Below, one piece after another: positions 46,647-57,500 of a stretch of 64,000 nucleotides of DNA. The position numbers and the translations under genes were made by a program. Position 1 is the first letter of the stretch; each line of letters begins with the position of its first letter. The DNA is from Neostapfia colusana (taxonomy: Eukaryota; Streptophyta; Magnoliopsida; Poales; Poaceae): assembly GCA_030760725.1 (NCBI GenBank), contig JASWHV010000018.1:18198273-18262272 (forward strand). Direction: 5' to 3'. Under the pieces are notes generated by a model, which saw only the letters and a list, made by a program, of their open reading frames with translations, was not told the DNA's origin and made no database searches.

Positions 46647-47308
46647 CTAAGTAAGCATGGTGAACTTACTGGGTAGCGTCGGAGCGCCTGTCTTCACGCA
46701 GAGCGGGTCATGCGTGGCTTCGTCGTACGCCGGACACGGGGGGACCCCCATGGCTATATCAGGGGGAAGCATGGCTTCGGCCCCGCATACCATGTGGAAG
46801 GGTAGTTCCCGTGACCCGGTCCTGGGAAGTCCGGCTGGCCCTCGACATGGAGGAGCCGGTATCCCCCGACGGCTCAGGGTGTGCGTCTGCACCGGTTGTG
46901 TGGGTCTGCTTGGCGTGGACCTGGCACGCATTGCATCCCTAACCGGTTTGACGGCGTCCAGGTGGCTCTCGGTCAGTAAGAGCCATGCCGGGCGGCTTAA
47001 CCGACCAACGTGTGGGACGATGAGCGTTCCCAGCACTCGCCTCCTTGGACTACTGCGAGCTAATCGCAGCCTTCCTCCTGGGTTATGCACCGCAATAGGA
47101 TGTTGTGGCGCCATGCCAGTAAAGATACCAGCGCGTAGCACTTAGCCATCGGCACCACCCGTTCAGCGGATGCACGTTCATCAGGAAGGATGTCCTTCAA
47201 GGAGTCCCGGACCTCCGTGGTCCATGCATCGGGACTACTTGAGCTTCTTGATCTTGAGCGCTGGGTTGCACGGAGTCCCCAGTGACTCTTACGATCCTTT
47301 GGCGGCAT
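46647..47308 (-). pseudogene. T6 integrase remnants
   Basis: Two minus-strand pieces: an upstream linker with SLKDILPDERASAERVV and LLRCITQEEGCD, which precedes the zinc-binding domain in Tat integrases, and a downstream piece with PFHMVCGAEAMLPPDI from after the catalytic core. The HHCC domain is mostly lost and the DD-E core is missing between them, so no integrase activity is possible. Confidence 0.65.
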
Positions 47309-47346
47309 CCAGGGCCGCCGGGACTGCCTAGCTTCGAGGCACTGGT

Positions 47347-47979
47347 TCAGCCCCCTTCGCCCGGCTCGGCGGGCCAGGCTGTGGACCGCAGCAACGTCCT
47401 CTCAAAGACTCCTTCATGCGCAGGGGCTCCGATGGAGGCTTTCGTTGAGAGGTCGTCAGCTGCGGCCGTGCAAGCGCGCGGTACATGGCGCAGGTCCAAG
47501 GCGAGGAGTTCTTTCTCCAACATCCGCACGTGAAGCAGATAAGCAGCTAGCTGTGGGTCATTGCAGGGGCATTCACCCTTAACTTGCTTGATAACTAGCT
47601 GGGAGTCGCCCTGCGCCAACAACTGGCGAGCGCCCAGAGACAGGACTGTCTTTTAGGCAAAAGATGAGTGCTTCATACTCTGCCAAGTTGTTGGTTGCCT
47701 TGGAATTGAGACGCACCATGTACCCAGACTGCTCCCCCGATGGCATGAGAAGCAGTACGCCGGCACCGGCCCCCTGCTTTCGCGAGGAGCCGTCGAAGAA
47801 GAGCGTCCAGTGAGGCCCGGTGAAGACCGGAGCTCGGTACTTTGGTTCACCGTCTTCGCGTCCCCCTGGGTCAGCCTTCGTTGGCGTCCACTCAGCCACG
47901 AAGTCAGCCAGTGCTTGGCTCTTGGCTGTCTGACGTGGTCGGGAGCTCAGCTTGAACTCCGCCGTCTTCGGGCTGTCTT
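47347..47979 (-). pseudogene. T6 archaeal-type RNase H, frameshifted
   Basis: Minus strand: ALADFVAEWTP, then WTLFFDGSSRKQGAGAGVLL, NNLAEYEALIF, a frameshift near 47600, then GDSQLVIKQVKGECPCND and ADDLSTKAS. The four acidic positions of an RNase H fold (FDGS, AEYEA, GDSQ, ADDL) are recognisable. Tat elements carry this second RNase H between RT-RNase H and integrase, which supports the lineage call. Confidence 0.7.
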
Positions 47980-49890
47980 CCGGCTTCGGAAGCTGGCAGT
48001 GAGTGCCAGCTCCGCCCTCCGGCTGCTCTGGCACACTTGTCCGCCAGGCTGAAGGGCTCAGAGGCATCGCAGACCTCTCTGGTTGCAAGCCTCCCACGCA
48101 TCTTCTTGTCCTGGACACTGTCGAAGTGCCGCCACCACAGAAGCACTTTGAATATGCGGAATGGTGTTGCGTACCTGGGAGAACCGCTGGATGAAGGAGC
48201 GCAGCGACTCCCCAGGTTGTTGCTTGATGGCTTGGAGGTCAAGCTCCGTGCCAGGACGGGTGTAGGAGCTGCCGAAGTTGGCGATGAACTGCCGGCAGAG
48301 CTCTCCCCAAGAAGTTATGGAACCCTGAGGGAGGTTCATTAGCCAAGACCGGGCAGGGCCGGTCAAGGCGACGGGGAAGTAGTTTGGCCATGACTGCCTC
48401 ATCCCCTCCTGCGACAAGTACAGCGGTGGAGTAGATCTGGAGGAACCCCGCCGGATTGACGTTGCCATCGTACTTCTCGGGCAGGTGCGGCCGAAACTTG
48501 CGCGGCCATCTCGTGAAGCGGAGGTGGGGCTCCAGGGCCGTACATCCTGCCCCTGTTGCTGCAGATGTTGGTGCCGTGAACGCTTGGTTCGCCGCTGGCA
48601 CAGTGTACCCCGGTATGGGCAAGGTTGCGCCATAGACCGGGGGCGCCGTTTGGAGGACATATGGCTGTGGCATATGCTGCGCGGCGTACGTCTGGGGCAG
48701 AGTTTGCGTGGCGAAAGTCTGCGCCTCAGGCAGGGTTGAGGCAATCGTCATGCTGACGCCGGCCTCTTGGCTGCGACGCCTTTCTCGTCGCCGCTCGAGG
48801 AACATTCGGGCGTCTTGGCCCAGGTGGCATCGTTCCAGCTCAGTCCTCAGGTCCGTCGACGGAAGCCTGGTGGACCTGGAATCCGCCGTCTGTCCGTCAA
48901 CCGTTGGCATGCGCGTCAGCGACACAGCCGGTTGGCCGGAGCGTCGTTCCCGCCGAAGTCAAGGGTTTGCAGTGGCGACGACAAGACGGTCTACCTCGCG
49001 AATCCACTGCTGGGTCGCTGCCTGAGGCGCGTCCCCAGCAGGCGGATTGTGCAGTAGCGCTCTTGTTGCGGCTAGCGCACCCACACCGGGTACGCCCAGC
49101 GCTACTGAAGACCTGACGCTGGTTGGAGCCTGCATTGCCTGGGTCGGCGCTGCCAGAGCCGGTTGCTGGCTCCCAGTGCAGGTACTGGTGCCGCGAACGC
49201 TTGGTCGCGCCTGGCACAGTGTACCCCGGTATGAGCAAGGTTGCATCATAGGCCGGGGACGCCGCTTGCAGAGCACATGGTTGTGGCTTATGCTGTGCGG
49301 CGTACGCCTGGGGCAGAGCTTGCGTAGCGAAGGTCTGCCCTCCAGGCTGGGTCGAGGCCGACGTCATGTTGTCGCCAGCCTCTTGAGTGTGACGCCTTTC
49401 TCGACGTCGCTCGAGGAACACTCGGGCATCTTGGACCAAGTGGCACCGTTCCAGCTCTGTCCTCGGGTCCGTCGACGGAAGTTTGGTGGAGCTGGAACCC
49501 GCCGTCTGCCCGTCAACCGTTGGCGTGCGCGTCAGCGACACAGCCGGTTGGCCGGAGTGTCGTCCCCGCCGAAGTCGAGGGTTTGTGGCGGCGACGACGA
49601 GACGGTCTACCTCGCGAATCCACTGCTGGGTTGCTGCCTGAGGCGCGTCCCCAGCAGGCGGATTGTGCAGTAGCGCCCTTGCTGCTGCTAGCGCACCCCC
49701 ACCAGGTACGCCGACCAGGTACGCTGGTTGGAGCCATCATTGCCGGGGTCGGCGCTGCCAGAGCCGGTTGCTGGCTCCCAGCTTGCCCTGACACACTCCG
49801 TCCTGAGTGTGTCATCATGTACTCTCCCCTGGTCACGGTTTGCCGCGGATGCAGGGGGGGAGAGTTTTCCGCTGAAGGAAGCTTGGTCAC
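47980..49890 (-). pseudogene. gag: T6 gag, duplicated inside and fused to RNase H region
   Basis: The start codon is GTG at 49890 where T2 has ATG. The N-terminal half is present twice because of a tandem duplication of about 0.61 kb (48561-49177 and 49178-about 49783), giving two copies of SLTRxPTVDGQTA and TELERCHL. The core follows (LRFTRWPRKFRPHLPEKYDG; SFIQRFSQVRNTIPHI) with frameshifts. Near 47980 gag joins sequence just upstream of the archaeal-type RNase H, so the CCHC-like knuckle, protease, RT and RNase H are deleted. Confidence 0.75.
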
Positions 49891-49927
49891 CTTTGTCGGC
49901 GGGAACTCGTCGCGCTAGGGGAGAAGC

Positions 49928-49945
49928 CCCCTACCTGGCGCGCCA
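49928..49945 (-). other. T6 primer binding site
   Basis: Same minus-strand TGGCGCGCCAGGTAGGGG as T2, two bases from the LTR end. Confidence 0.75.
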
Positions 49946-49947
49946 AA

Positions 49948-51065
49948 TGTCGAAGTGTTCGGTCGACACTTCCCCCGGGCCTGCACTGGGCAGCCCGCGG
50001 AGGTTCTTTTTTCGGTGGGGCTAGTCCCTAGCGGAGAGCTTGCGCAGATGGACGAGTTAGTAAGAGCTTGACACGGCGAGTTTTACGTGGTTCAGGCCGC
50101 CGGAGCGTAAAACCCTACGTCCACGGCGAGCTATGGAGCTCGCTGTATTGCTTGCTGCTCAGGACCGGAGGCCTGAGCTTAGGGGTGAGTTACAGCTTGA
50201 GAGTGTATGGCTAGCGTATGAGTTGCAAAGTGCAAACCCAGGGGTGCGGATGGCTAGAGTCCGAACCCCTGCTAACGTCGCCTAACCGAGCCTTTTATAG
50301 TCCAAGACTCGGGTGGCTTACAAGAGGGGCCGGGACCCGACAGGTGGTCCCGGGGAGATTGACTGATATCTACCGTATCTGCAGTTATGCCGGTAGTTGT
50401 CTCTGCCGAAGGCTTCTGAGTCTTCGTCTTGTAGCTCTGCCCATGCCGCAAGCTAGTCGTAGTGGATGATGACGGCGGGGGCGGCATGGGATGTCTTGTC
50501 CCTGCGTTTATTGGCTGGCAGCCTCTGACACTGCGCGCCAGTCTGTGATGCGACTGGGCGCAACGGCACCTGACAGAGGCGTGCTCCGCGTCTTGGGAAG
50601 GCGCGGGCCTTGAATACCTTGTACGGGCAAGGTATGGGGCGTCTTTACGCCCGCTGCCTATCGCTCGGGGGCAGGCAGCGCCGTTCTGCTGGCCACGTGG
50701 CGGGCCCGGAGCCCTCCTCAGGAGAGAGGGGGGTCCGGCCCCACAGGACACGTGGAGCCTTCGGACCTCTCCCCGCGGAGGGGGAGGTTCGGCTTCTGTT
50801 GGCCACGCGGCGAGCCCGGAGCTCCTCTCTGAGGAGAGGGAGGTCCGGCCTCTCCGGACACGCAGCACCTTCGGACCTCTCTCCCGCGGAGGGGGAGGTC
50901 CGGCTTCTGTATGCCACGTGGTGGGCCCGGAGCTCTCCTCTGAGGAGAGGGAGGTCCGGCCCCGCTGGACGCGTGGCGCCTTCGGAGCTCTCCCTGCGGA
51001 GAAGGGCGAGATCCTTAGGCATTTTCCCCTGTGCGCGGGGGTACCCCATATCGAGGGTACCGACA
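49948..51065 (-). repeat. T6 5' LTR
   Basis: 1118-bp LTR from GGTACCGACA (51065) to TGTCGAAG (49948), followed on the right by duplication ACTGC. Confidence 0.92.
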
Positions 51066-51070
51066 ACTGC

Positions 51071-51705
51071 GATGTGACTGGGCACAACGGCACCTGATAG
51101 AGGCGTGCTCCACGTCTCCGCGTCTTGGGAAGGCGCGGGTCTTGAATACCTTGTACGGACAAGGTATGGCGTGTCTTTACTCTTGCTGCCTACCGCACGG
51201 GGGAAGGTAGTGCGGCTTTGCTGGCCACGTGGCAGGCCCGGAGCTCTCCTCTATGGAAAGGATGGTCCGGCCCCGCTGGACACGTGGAGCCTTCGGAGCT
51301 CTCCCCGCGGTGGAGGGAGGTCCGGCTCTGCTGGCCACGTGGCGAGCCTGAGCTCTCCTCTGAGGAGAGGGAGGTCAGGCCCCACTAGACACGTGGAGCC
51401 TTCGGAGCTCTCCCCGCGGAGGGGGAAGGTCCGGCTCTGTTGGCCACGTGGCAGGCCCGGAGCCCTCCTCTGAGGAGAGGAAGGTCCGGCCCCGCGGGAC
51501 ACGTGGCGCCCTCGGAGCTCTCCCCGCGGAGGGGGGAGGTCCGACTCTGTTGCCAATGTGGCAGGCCCGGAGCCCTCCTCTGAGGAGAGGGAGGTCCGGC
51601 CCCATGGGACATGTGGCGCCCTCGGAGCTCTCTCCGCGGAGAGGGGTGAGGTCCTTAGGCAGTTTCCCCTGTGCGCGGGGGTACCCCATATTGAGGGTAC
51701 CGACA
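51071..51705 (-). repeat. T5 5' LTR, right part
   Basis: Continuation of 43723-44297 up to GGTACCGACA at 51705. It carries more GCCACGTGG/GGAGCTC subrepeats than the T6 LTRs, making the T5 LTR about 1.2 kb. Confidence 0.85.
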
Positions 51706-53041
51706 TGCACCTTTGCCCATACCGGGGTTCACCGTGCCAACAGCGGACCAAGCGTTCGCTGCACCAGGACCTGCAGCGACAGGAGTGGGGTGTGCGGTCT
51801 TGGCGCCACACCTTCGCTTCGTGAAGTGGCCGCGCAAGTTCCGGCCACACCTGCCAGAGAAGTACGACGGCAGCGTCAACCCGGCGGAGTTCCTCCAGAT
51901 CTACTCCACCACCATCATTGCTGCAGGAGGGGATGAGGCTGTCATGGCCAACTACTTCCCCGTCGCCTTGACCGGCCCGGCACGGTCTTGGCTCGTGAAC
52001 CTCCCCTAGGGTTCTATAACCTCCTGGGGAGAGCTCTGCTGACAGTTCACCGCCAACTTCGGAAGCTCCTACACCCGTCCCGGCACGGAGCTTGACCTCC
52101 ACGCCATCCAACAACAACCTGGGGAGTCGCTGCGCTCCTTCATCCAGCAGTTCTCCCAGGTACGAAACACCATCCCCCATATCCAAAATGCTTTTGTGGT
52201 GGTGGCGTTCCGACAGGGTGTAAGAGACAAGAAGATGCTCAAGAAGCTTGCCACCAGAGAGGTGCGCGACGTCTCGGAGCTCTTCAGCCTGGCGGACAAG
52301 TGCGCCAGAGCGGCGGAAGGGCGTAACTGGCACTCACAGCCAGACTCCGAAGCCGGAGGACAGCCCGGACCTAGCGCTGCTCCCCATGGGAGCAGCAAGA
52401 AGACCAATAAGGGTGGCGGCAAGATCAAACCGCCGGCCGGAGCTCCCGTTGCTGCAGCTGCAGCACCCAGCGGAGCTCGGGGGCCACACCTCGACAAGAA
52501 GCCGCGACAGTCACCAGCCCCTGGCGGTGACCATAGCGAGCCGTGCCCCGTGCACAACACCAGAAGCCATACAGCTGCTGAGTGCCGGGAGATCCAGAAG
52601 CTCGCGGAACGCTTCCACAAGGGGAAGCAACCGTGCGTGGATGCGCCTTCCTTCCGCCAGAGGGAAGGCAAGCAGAAGGTCAACCCCCGGGACAACGTCG
52701 ACCAAAAGATGGGGTTCCAGGAGCCCCAGTGTGCCCTGAAGGCGGTCCACCACCACGAGGGCTCCAGCTCCACTGATGAAGAGCGCCGGAAGACGCTCCA
52801 CGTCATCTACGGAGGGTCCTCGGACCCCTCGTCCCGGAGCGCAGTCAAGACCCTGCACCGAGCTGTGGCATCGGTGGCCCCTAACCCGTGCGCAACACCG
52901 CACCTCAAGTGGGTAGGGACCCCCATCACCTTCGACGCCACCGACTGCCCCAAGAACATGGCTGGGGCCGGACAGCTACCGCTCTTGGTAGCTCCCACCA
53001 TCCCCAACGTGAAGATGTAACACGTCTTGGTGGATGGCGGG
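51706..53041 (+). pseudogene. gag-pro: T7: Tat-type gag-protease remnant (plus strand)
   Basis: Gag entered by T5 on its left and D2 on its right. Starts in the linker (IPGFTVPTADQAFAAPGPA), then LRFVKWPRKFRPHLPEKYDG, a TAG at 52007-52009 (probably from CAG), an extra base near 52020-52022, and a TGA at 52041-52043. Open again from about 52196 with AFRQGVRDKKMLKKLATREV, knuckle CPVHNTRSHTAAEC and the protease approach HLKWVGTPITFDATDCP. TAA at about 53018-53020 precedes HVLVDGG, and D2 begins at 53042 inside the active-site motif. Confidence 0.8.
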
Positions 53042-54125
53042 TGTCGGTACCCTCGATACGGGGTACCCCCACGCAGAGGGAGAAATGCCTAAGGACCTCG
53101 CCCTTCTCCGTAGGGATAGCTCCGAAGGCGCCACGTGTCCAGCGGGGCCGGACCTCCCTCTCCTCAGAGGAGAGCTCCGGGCCCGCCACATGGCCAGCAG
53201 AAGCCGGACCTCCCCCCTCTGTGGGGAGAGCTCCGAAGGCTCCACGTGTCCCGCGTGGCCGGACCTCCCTCTCCTCAGAGGAGAGCTCCGGGCCCGCCAC
53301 ATGGCCAGCAGAAGCCGGACCTCCCCCCTCCGCGGGGAGAGCTCCGAGGGCTCCACGTGTCCCGCAGGCCGGACCTCCCTCTCCTCAGAGGAGAGCTCCG
53401 GGCCCGCCACGTGGCCAGCAGAGCAACGCTGCCTGCCCCCGTGCGGTAGGCAGCAGGAGTAAAGACACGCCATACCTTGCCCGTACAAGGTATTCAAGGC
53501 CCGCGCCTTCCCAAGGCGCGGAGACGCGGAGCACGCCTCTGTCAGGTGCCGTTGCGCCCAGTCACATCGCAGACTGGCGCGCCGTGTCAGAGCCTGCCCG
53601 CCAATAAACACAGCGACAAGACATCCCCTGCCGCCCCTGTCATCATCAACCACTACGACCAGCTTGCGGCATGGGCAGGGAGGCAGAACGAAGACTCGGA
53701 AGCCTTCGCCAGAGATAACTACCGGCATAACTGCAGATATGTTAGATGGCAGGAAATCTCCCTGGGACCACCTGTCGGGTCCCGGGCCCACCTTGTAAGC
53801 CGTACGAGCTTTGGACTATAAAAGGCTCGGGTAGGCGACGTTAGCAAGGGTTCGCACTCCCGCAACTCATACGCTAGACATCAGTCATCCCCAAGCTCAG
53901 GACTCCGGTTCTGAGCAGCAAGCAATACAGCGAGCTCCTCAGCTCACCGTGGACGTAGGGTTTTACGCTCCGGCGGTCCGAACCATGTAAAACCCGCCGT
54001 GTCAAGCTTTTCCTTAACTCGTCCATACGCTTAAGCTCTCCGCAAGAGACTAGCCCCTCCGAAAAAGAACCTCCGCGGGCTGCCCAGTGCAGGTCCGGGG
54101 GAAGTGTCGACCGCACACTTCGACA
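53042..54125 (+). repeat. D2 5' LTR (Tat-type, plus strand)
   Basis: TGTCGGTACC at 53042 to CTTCGACA at 54125, 1084 bp, with TATA box at 53817 and two to three GCCACGTG subrepeats of about 111 bp. It starts exactly at the LTR terminus inside T7 protease (likely duplication GCGGG, 53037-53041) and is followed by D-type internal sequence, so I read it as the 5' LTR of D2 rather than the 3' LTR of T7. Confidence 0.75.
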
Positions 54126-54507
54126 GTTGCTTTTACTGCGGTGGTTCCTAAGACTGCCACTTCTGCACGTTGAGGCGTTTTATTCAGGAACCGCCGGAGT
54201 GCCTTGCCGGCTCGTCTTCTTGGGAGACTGACTCCTTGACCCGCCGTTTCAGCTGGGCGGCTTGGGTCCACTTGCCATCGGCACTCTGTCTCGGAGCTGA
54301 AGCGGTTGCCGATGCGGCGTATTCGAAGTGTTTCAAATCACTTTGAATTGTACCTGGAAGGCGTGAAAGGAAACCGCAACGTGGGCAGGCTCCCCTTATA
54401 AGGCTTCCAGCACTTGCACCTCTCTTGAGTCTCTGCGGCCTTGTCTTCTTCCATGGCTTCTAACACGCCTTTGGGGGGGAATCGCTCTCGATTTCCTCCG
54501 GCGACGG
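54126..54507 (+). pseudogene. D2 internal start and coiled-coil ORF N-terminus
   Basis: Aligns with 27286-27690 of D1 from TTGCTTTTACTGCGG onward. The ATG at 54453 starts ASNTPLGGNRSRFPPA, the counterpart of the D1 ORF, cut by K3 at 54507. A TATAAGG-like site lies about 55 bp before the ATG. No TGGCGCGCCA-type PBS follows the LTR. Confidence 0.65.
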
Positions 54508-57500
54508 TGTAAAAGCCCAAGAAAAAGGACTTGCAAAATTTTTTCTTCACCTCACAACACCACAGTTTTTATTGTGGAAATCTTAGGAAATGTTGTGAAG
54601 AGCAAGTAACCTCCATCAAAAGGGTAATTAGAGGGGAAAGCCTTCACTTTCACAAAGTAGGATTTCTACACATGAACATGAGAGGTTGAGCTCACCCCTA
54701 GAACTTAAAAAGTCTTGGGAAGGTTCAGTCCAAGTTTCATAGAAATCCAACACTTTTTGAGGCACTTTTGGAGGTATTTGAAAAAAGAGGCCAATTTGAA
54801 TGTAAATTCAAATTGTAGCAACTTCCATCACTCAAATTCAAAAGTTAGCTTCATATTCAAACTCAGCACATTTTTCTGAGTAAGCCCACCAATTTTCATC
54901 CTCATTGGAGTTCATCTTGTCAAGAGCTAAATTTGCAAGAATTCAAAATTGAATTTGAATTTCAGTTTAAACATGCAGCAAATTTAGCCATACATAGTTC
55001 AAATTTGAGAATTCAAATTTAAACCAAGACTTGGTGACTAAGTCTCACATTAAATTGTGAGTAGCTGGTGGGATAATTAGCAAAAACAGAAAAGTATTAT
55101 TAGGGAAAAAGGGGAAAAAGGGAGGCCCACCGGTCAGTTGCACACACGAGGGTGCAGTCGGTTGCTGCAGCCGACGTCGGCTTCGCGCGCGAGGCAAGAG
55201 AACGGCGGCGAGCCACCGAGGCAGCACAGGGCCACCTCACGGTGCCAAAACCGCAGCTCAAAGGCCAGCGCACAGCCCACACCGCCTTCCTCCTGCTTTC
55301 CAAACGAGAACCCCCCCTACCGAGCTTCTTTCTCGATTCCGCGCAAGCACAGAAACGCCGCCCACTCTGATCGCCGGCGTCCGGCCAGCACAGCCGCTCT
55401 CGTGCCCGACGAGCAACACAAGAAAGGACCGCCGCGAGGTACTGATCACGACCATACTGACCTCGCCCTCTATCTCGCACGATCGGCAAAGTATTTGAGG
55501 GATTAGCGCGTCGGGGTGTTTAGAACCGAACCGTGAGGAATTCGGAAATTCGGAGCAAGTAAGCCACCACTCCTTAGGCCGAGCTAAGGACATGATCTAG
55601 ACTCGCCCACGCGTCTCTGGGATCAGAAATTATCGAGTTTCATCGAGTAGGGGCGATGTTCTTGGAGCTTTTTGCATCGGCGCCGGTTTCCGGTCTAGGT
55701 CACCGGTGAGGTCGTAGATGCAGCTGTTTCCACAGAGATCGGTGCCCATATCCGTGATCAGCGGGTGTCAGCGGAGCTCCCCGAGCAAACCGCATCGAAG
55801 AAGGTGCAGGGGATGCTGAGTTCGACGTCGCTGGTGAGCTTCCGGCCGCTGTTGCCGTCGGGAGCCCTGTTCCGGCCGTTGTCAAGCTCAGGCGACGGCA
55901 CCAGCATGTTCTCCGAGTCGAGTTAGGCACAGGCGGCGAGAATCAGGGAGCTCCGGGGGCTGGAACCCCTCTCCGGCGAGAGCTCCGGCGAGCTCGGCTG
56001 CGGGGAGCCGCGGGAGCGTGATGTGGAAGAAGCCTTGCGGACCCCGCGTGTCAGTCGCTGTTGAGGGCGCTCGGGATTTGCTGCGGCACCGGGATTCCGT
56101 GTGGCTGCGCGGGTGATTCTGCAAGCTCCGGTGTGGGTTAGCTGAGGAGCTGACACGTAGCCGGGGGACCCCACCCGCAGAGTTCAAATTTATTCGAGTT
56201 TCCAGTTTTAGTTCAAACTTCAAATGAATAGAACTTTGGCTAGGAAACTCCAAATTTGATGAACCAAATTTTGCTGAACTCAGAATTCTGAGTACTTTCC
56301 AGCAATACCAAATTAAGCTTATGAAAGTGAATAGTTTTGCAGAATTAAATCCCTAAAATTTAAACTGTTGGGAATTTTATCTGGAGAACTACTTTATGAA
56401 AAATTCTGAAATTTGGCTGGGAGGTTCAATGGAAAATCCCAGAATCCCAGTAAAATTTTCAGACTCATCCAAGTTTATTTATTTACCCTAATGGGGTGAT
56501 TAAGAGAACTGCCCTGAGAAAATAGAAAAATGTACAGAAACATTTTTCAGATTTTCTCAAATCTTAATTAGGGCATAACTTTCTGTAGAATTCTTCAAAT
56601 GACATGAAAGCAACTCCATTAGAACCATCCTAAATTCTAGTTTCCAGAAAGTAATGGTGGGAGCCATGAAAAACCCTGGAATTACTTAGAGGCTTAAATA
56701 TTGACCAAATAGGCTTTTATTTGTACAAGGTTCAATTGAATGGTGTTTCAAATAAAACTTGGTCACAACTCTGATTAGGACCTTACCAATCCACCATAAA
56801 AATTTCAGAACCAAAGGGGAGGGCTAGCTAGAGTTATTAGTAATTATGTATTCAAGTTCACACATTGCATTTAAATTAACATGTAGTATTTCAATAACGT
56901 GTAGTCGCTGAAGGCGAGGAAGCTCCGGAGGTTCTCGACTTCCTACTTCCAGACGAAGAACTAACTCCTGACCAGCAGCAACAAGGCAAGCCCCGGTTTG
57001 CATTAACCTTTTTATAAGTTTTACTTTGTTTACATGTGTCATATGAAGTATGATTGTGCATTAGGTATAGGATGGATGGAACCCCACTTGCATAATCAGA
57101 ATTTGTCCCTAAGAGTGAGGGTAGTGTCTAAGACCTCGAGTAGACAGGCTACGATTAATGATTCATAGGACTTCGGTACAAGTCGAGTAGTTGGAATCTA
57201 CTCGCGAGATAGGCATTGGGACACACGGGTTCGGTTGAGTGATGTGAGATCACTTTAGTAATGAAAATGAGACAAGGCAGGGGCTAGGGCGCAGCAAGAG
57301 CGAGTCTTGTGTGCGCAGCCCTGCCCGTGTCGATTGAGGACCGATCCGTGTGCGGCCCTGCTGAACAAGTATTGAACGTACTGAGGGCATATCGGATATG
57401 TGGGCCCCGATAAACCGATGTAGCCTAAACCTCCGGGCGTCGAGGCATAGCACACCGATTTATAGGTGTAGGTTGAGGGCAGCAAGGTGGAAATCTGCCA

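Larger units (their letters stand above)
44298..51065 (-). mobile_element. T6: Tat-type element (minus strand), internally deleted
   Basis: 6768 bp with both LTRs (44298-45413, 49948-51065) and duplication ACTGC (44293-44297, 51066-51070). Minus-strand order: LTR, PBS, gag with an internal tandem duplication, archaeal-type RNase H, integrase remnants, 3' non-coding, six 115-bp repeats, polypurine tract, LTR. Protease, RT and the first RNase H are missing, so it depended on other elements if it moved in this form. Confidence 0.9.
41479..51705 (-). mobile_element. T5: Tat-type element (minus strand), interrupted by T4 and T6
   Basis: Minus-strand order: 5' LTR (51705-51071 and 44297-43723, split by T6), PBS, gag, protease. 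It is cut at 41478/41479 by the right end of T4 (likely duplication GCGTT). The remaining pol and 3' LTR would lie left of the window. It was inserted in T7 gag, with likely duplication TGCAC at 51706-51710. Confidence 0.82.

Noticed and set aside
53042..54125. Reading this LTR as the 3' LTR of T7
   Set aside because: It would need a deletion ending exactly at the LTR terminus and leave D-type sequence unexplained on its right; a D2 insertion into T7 explains both.
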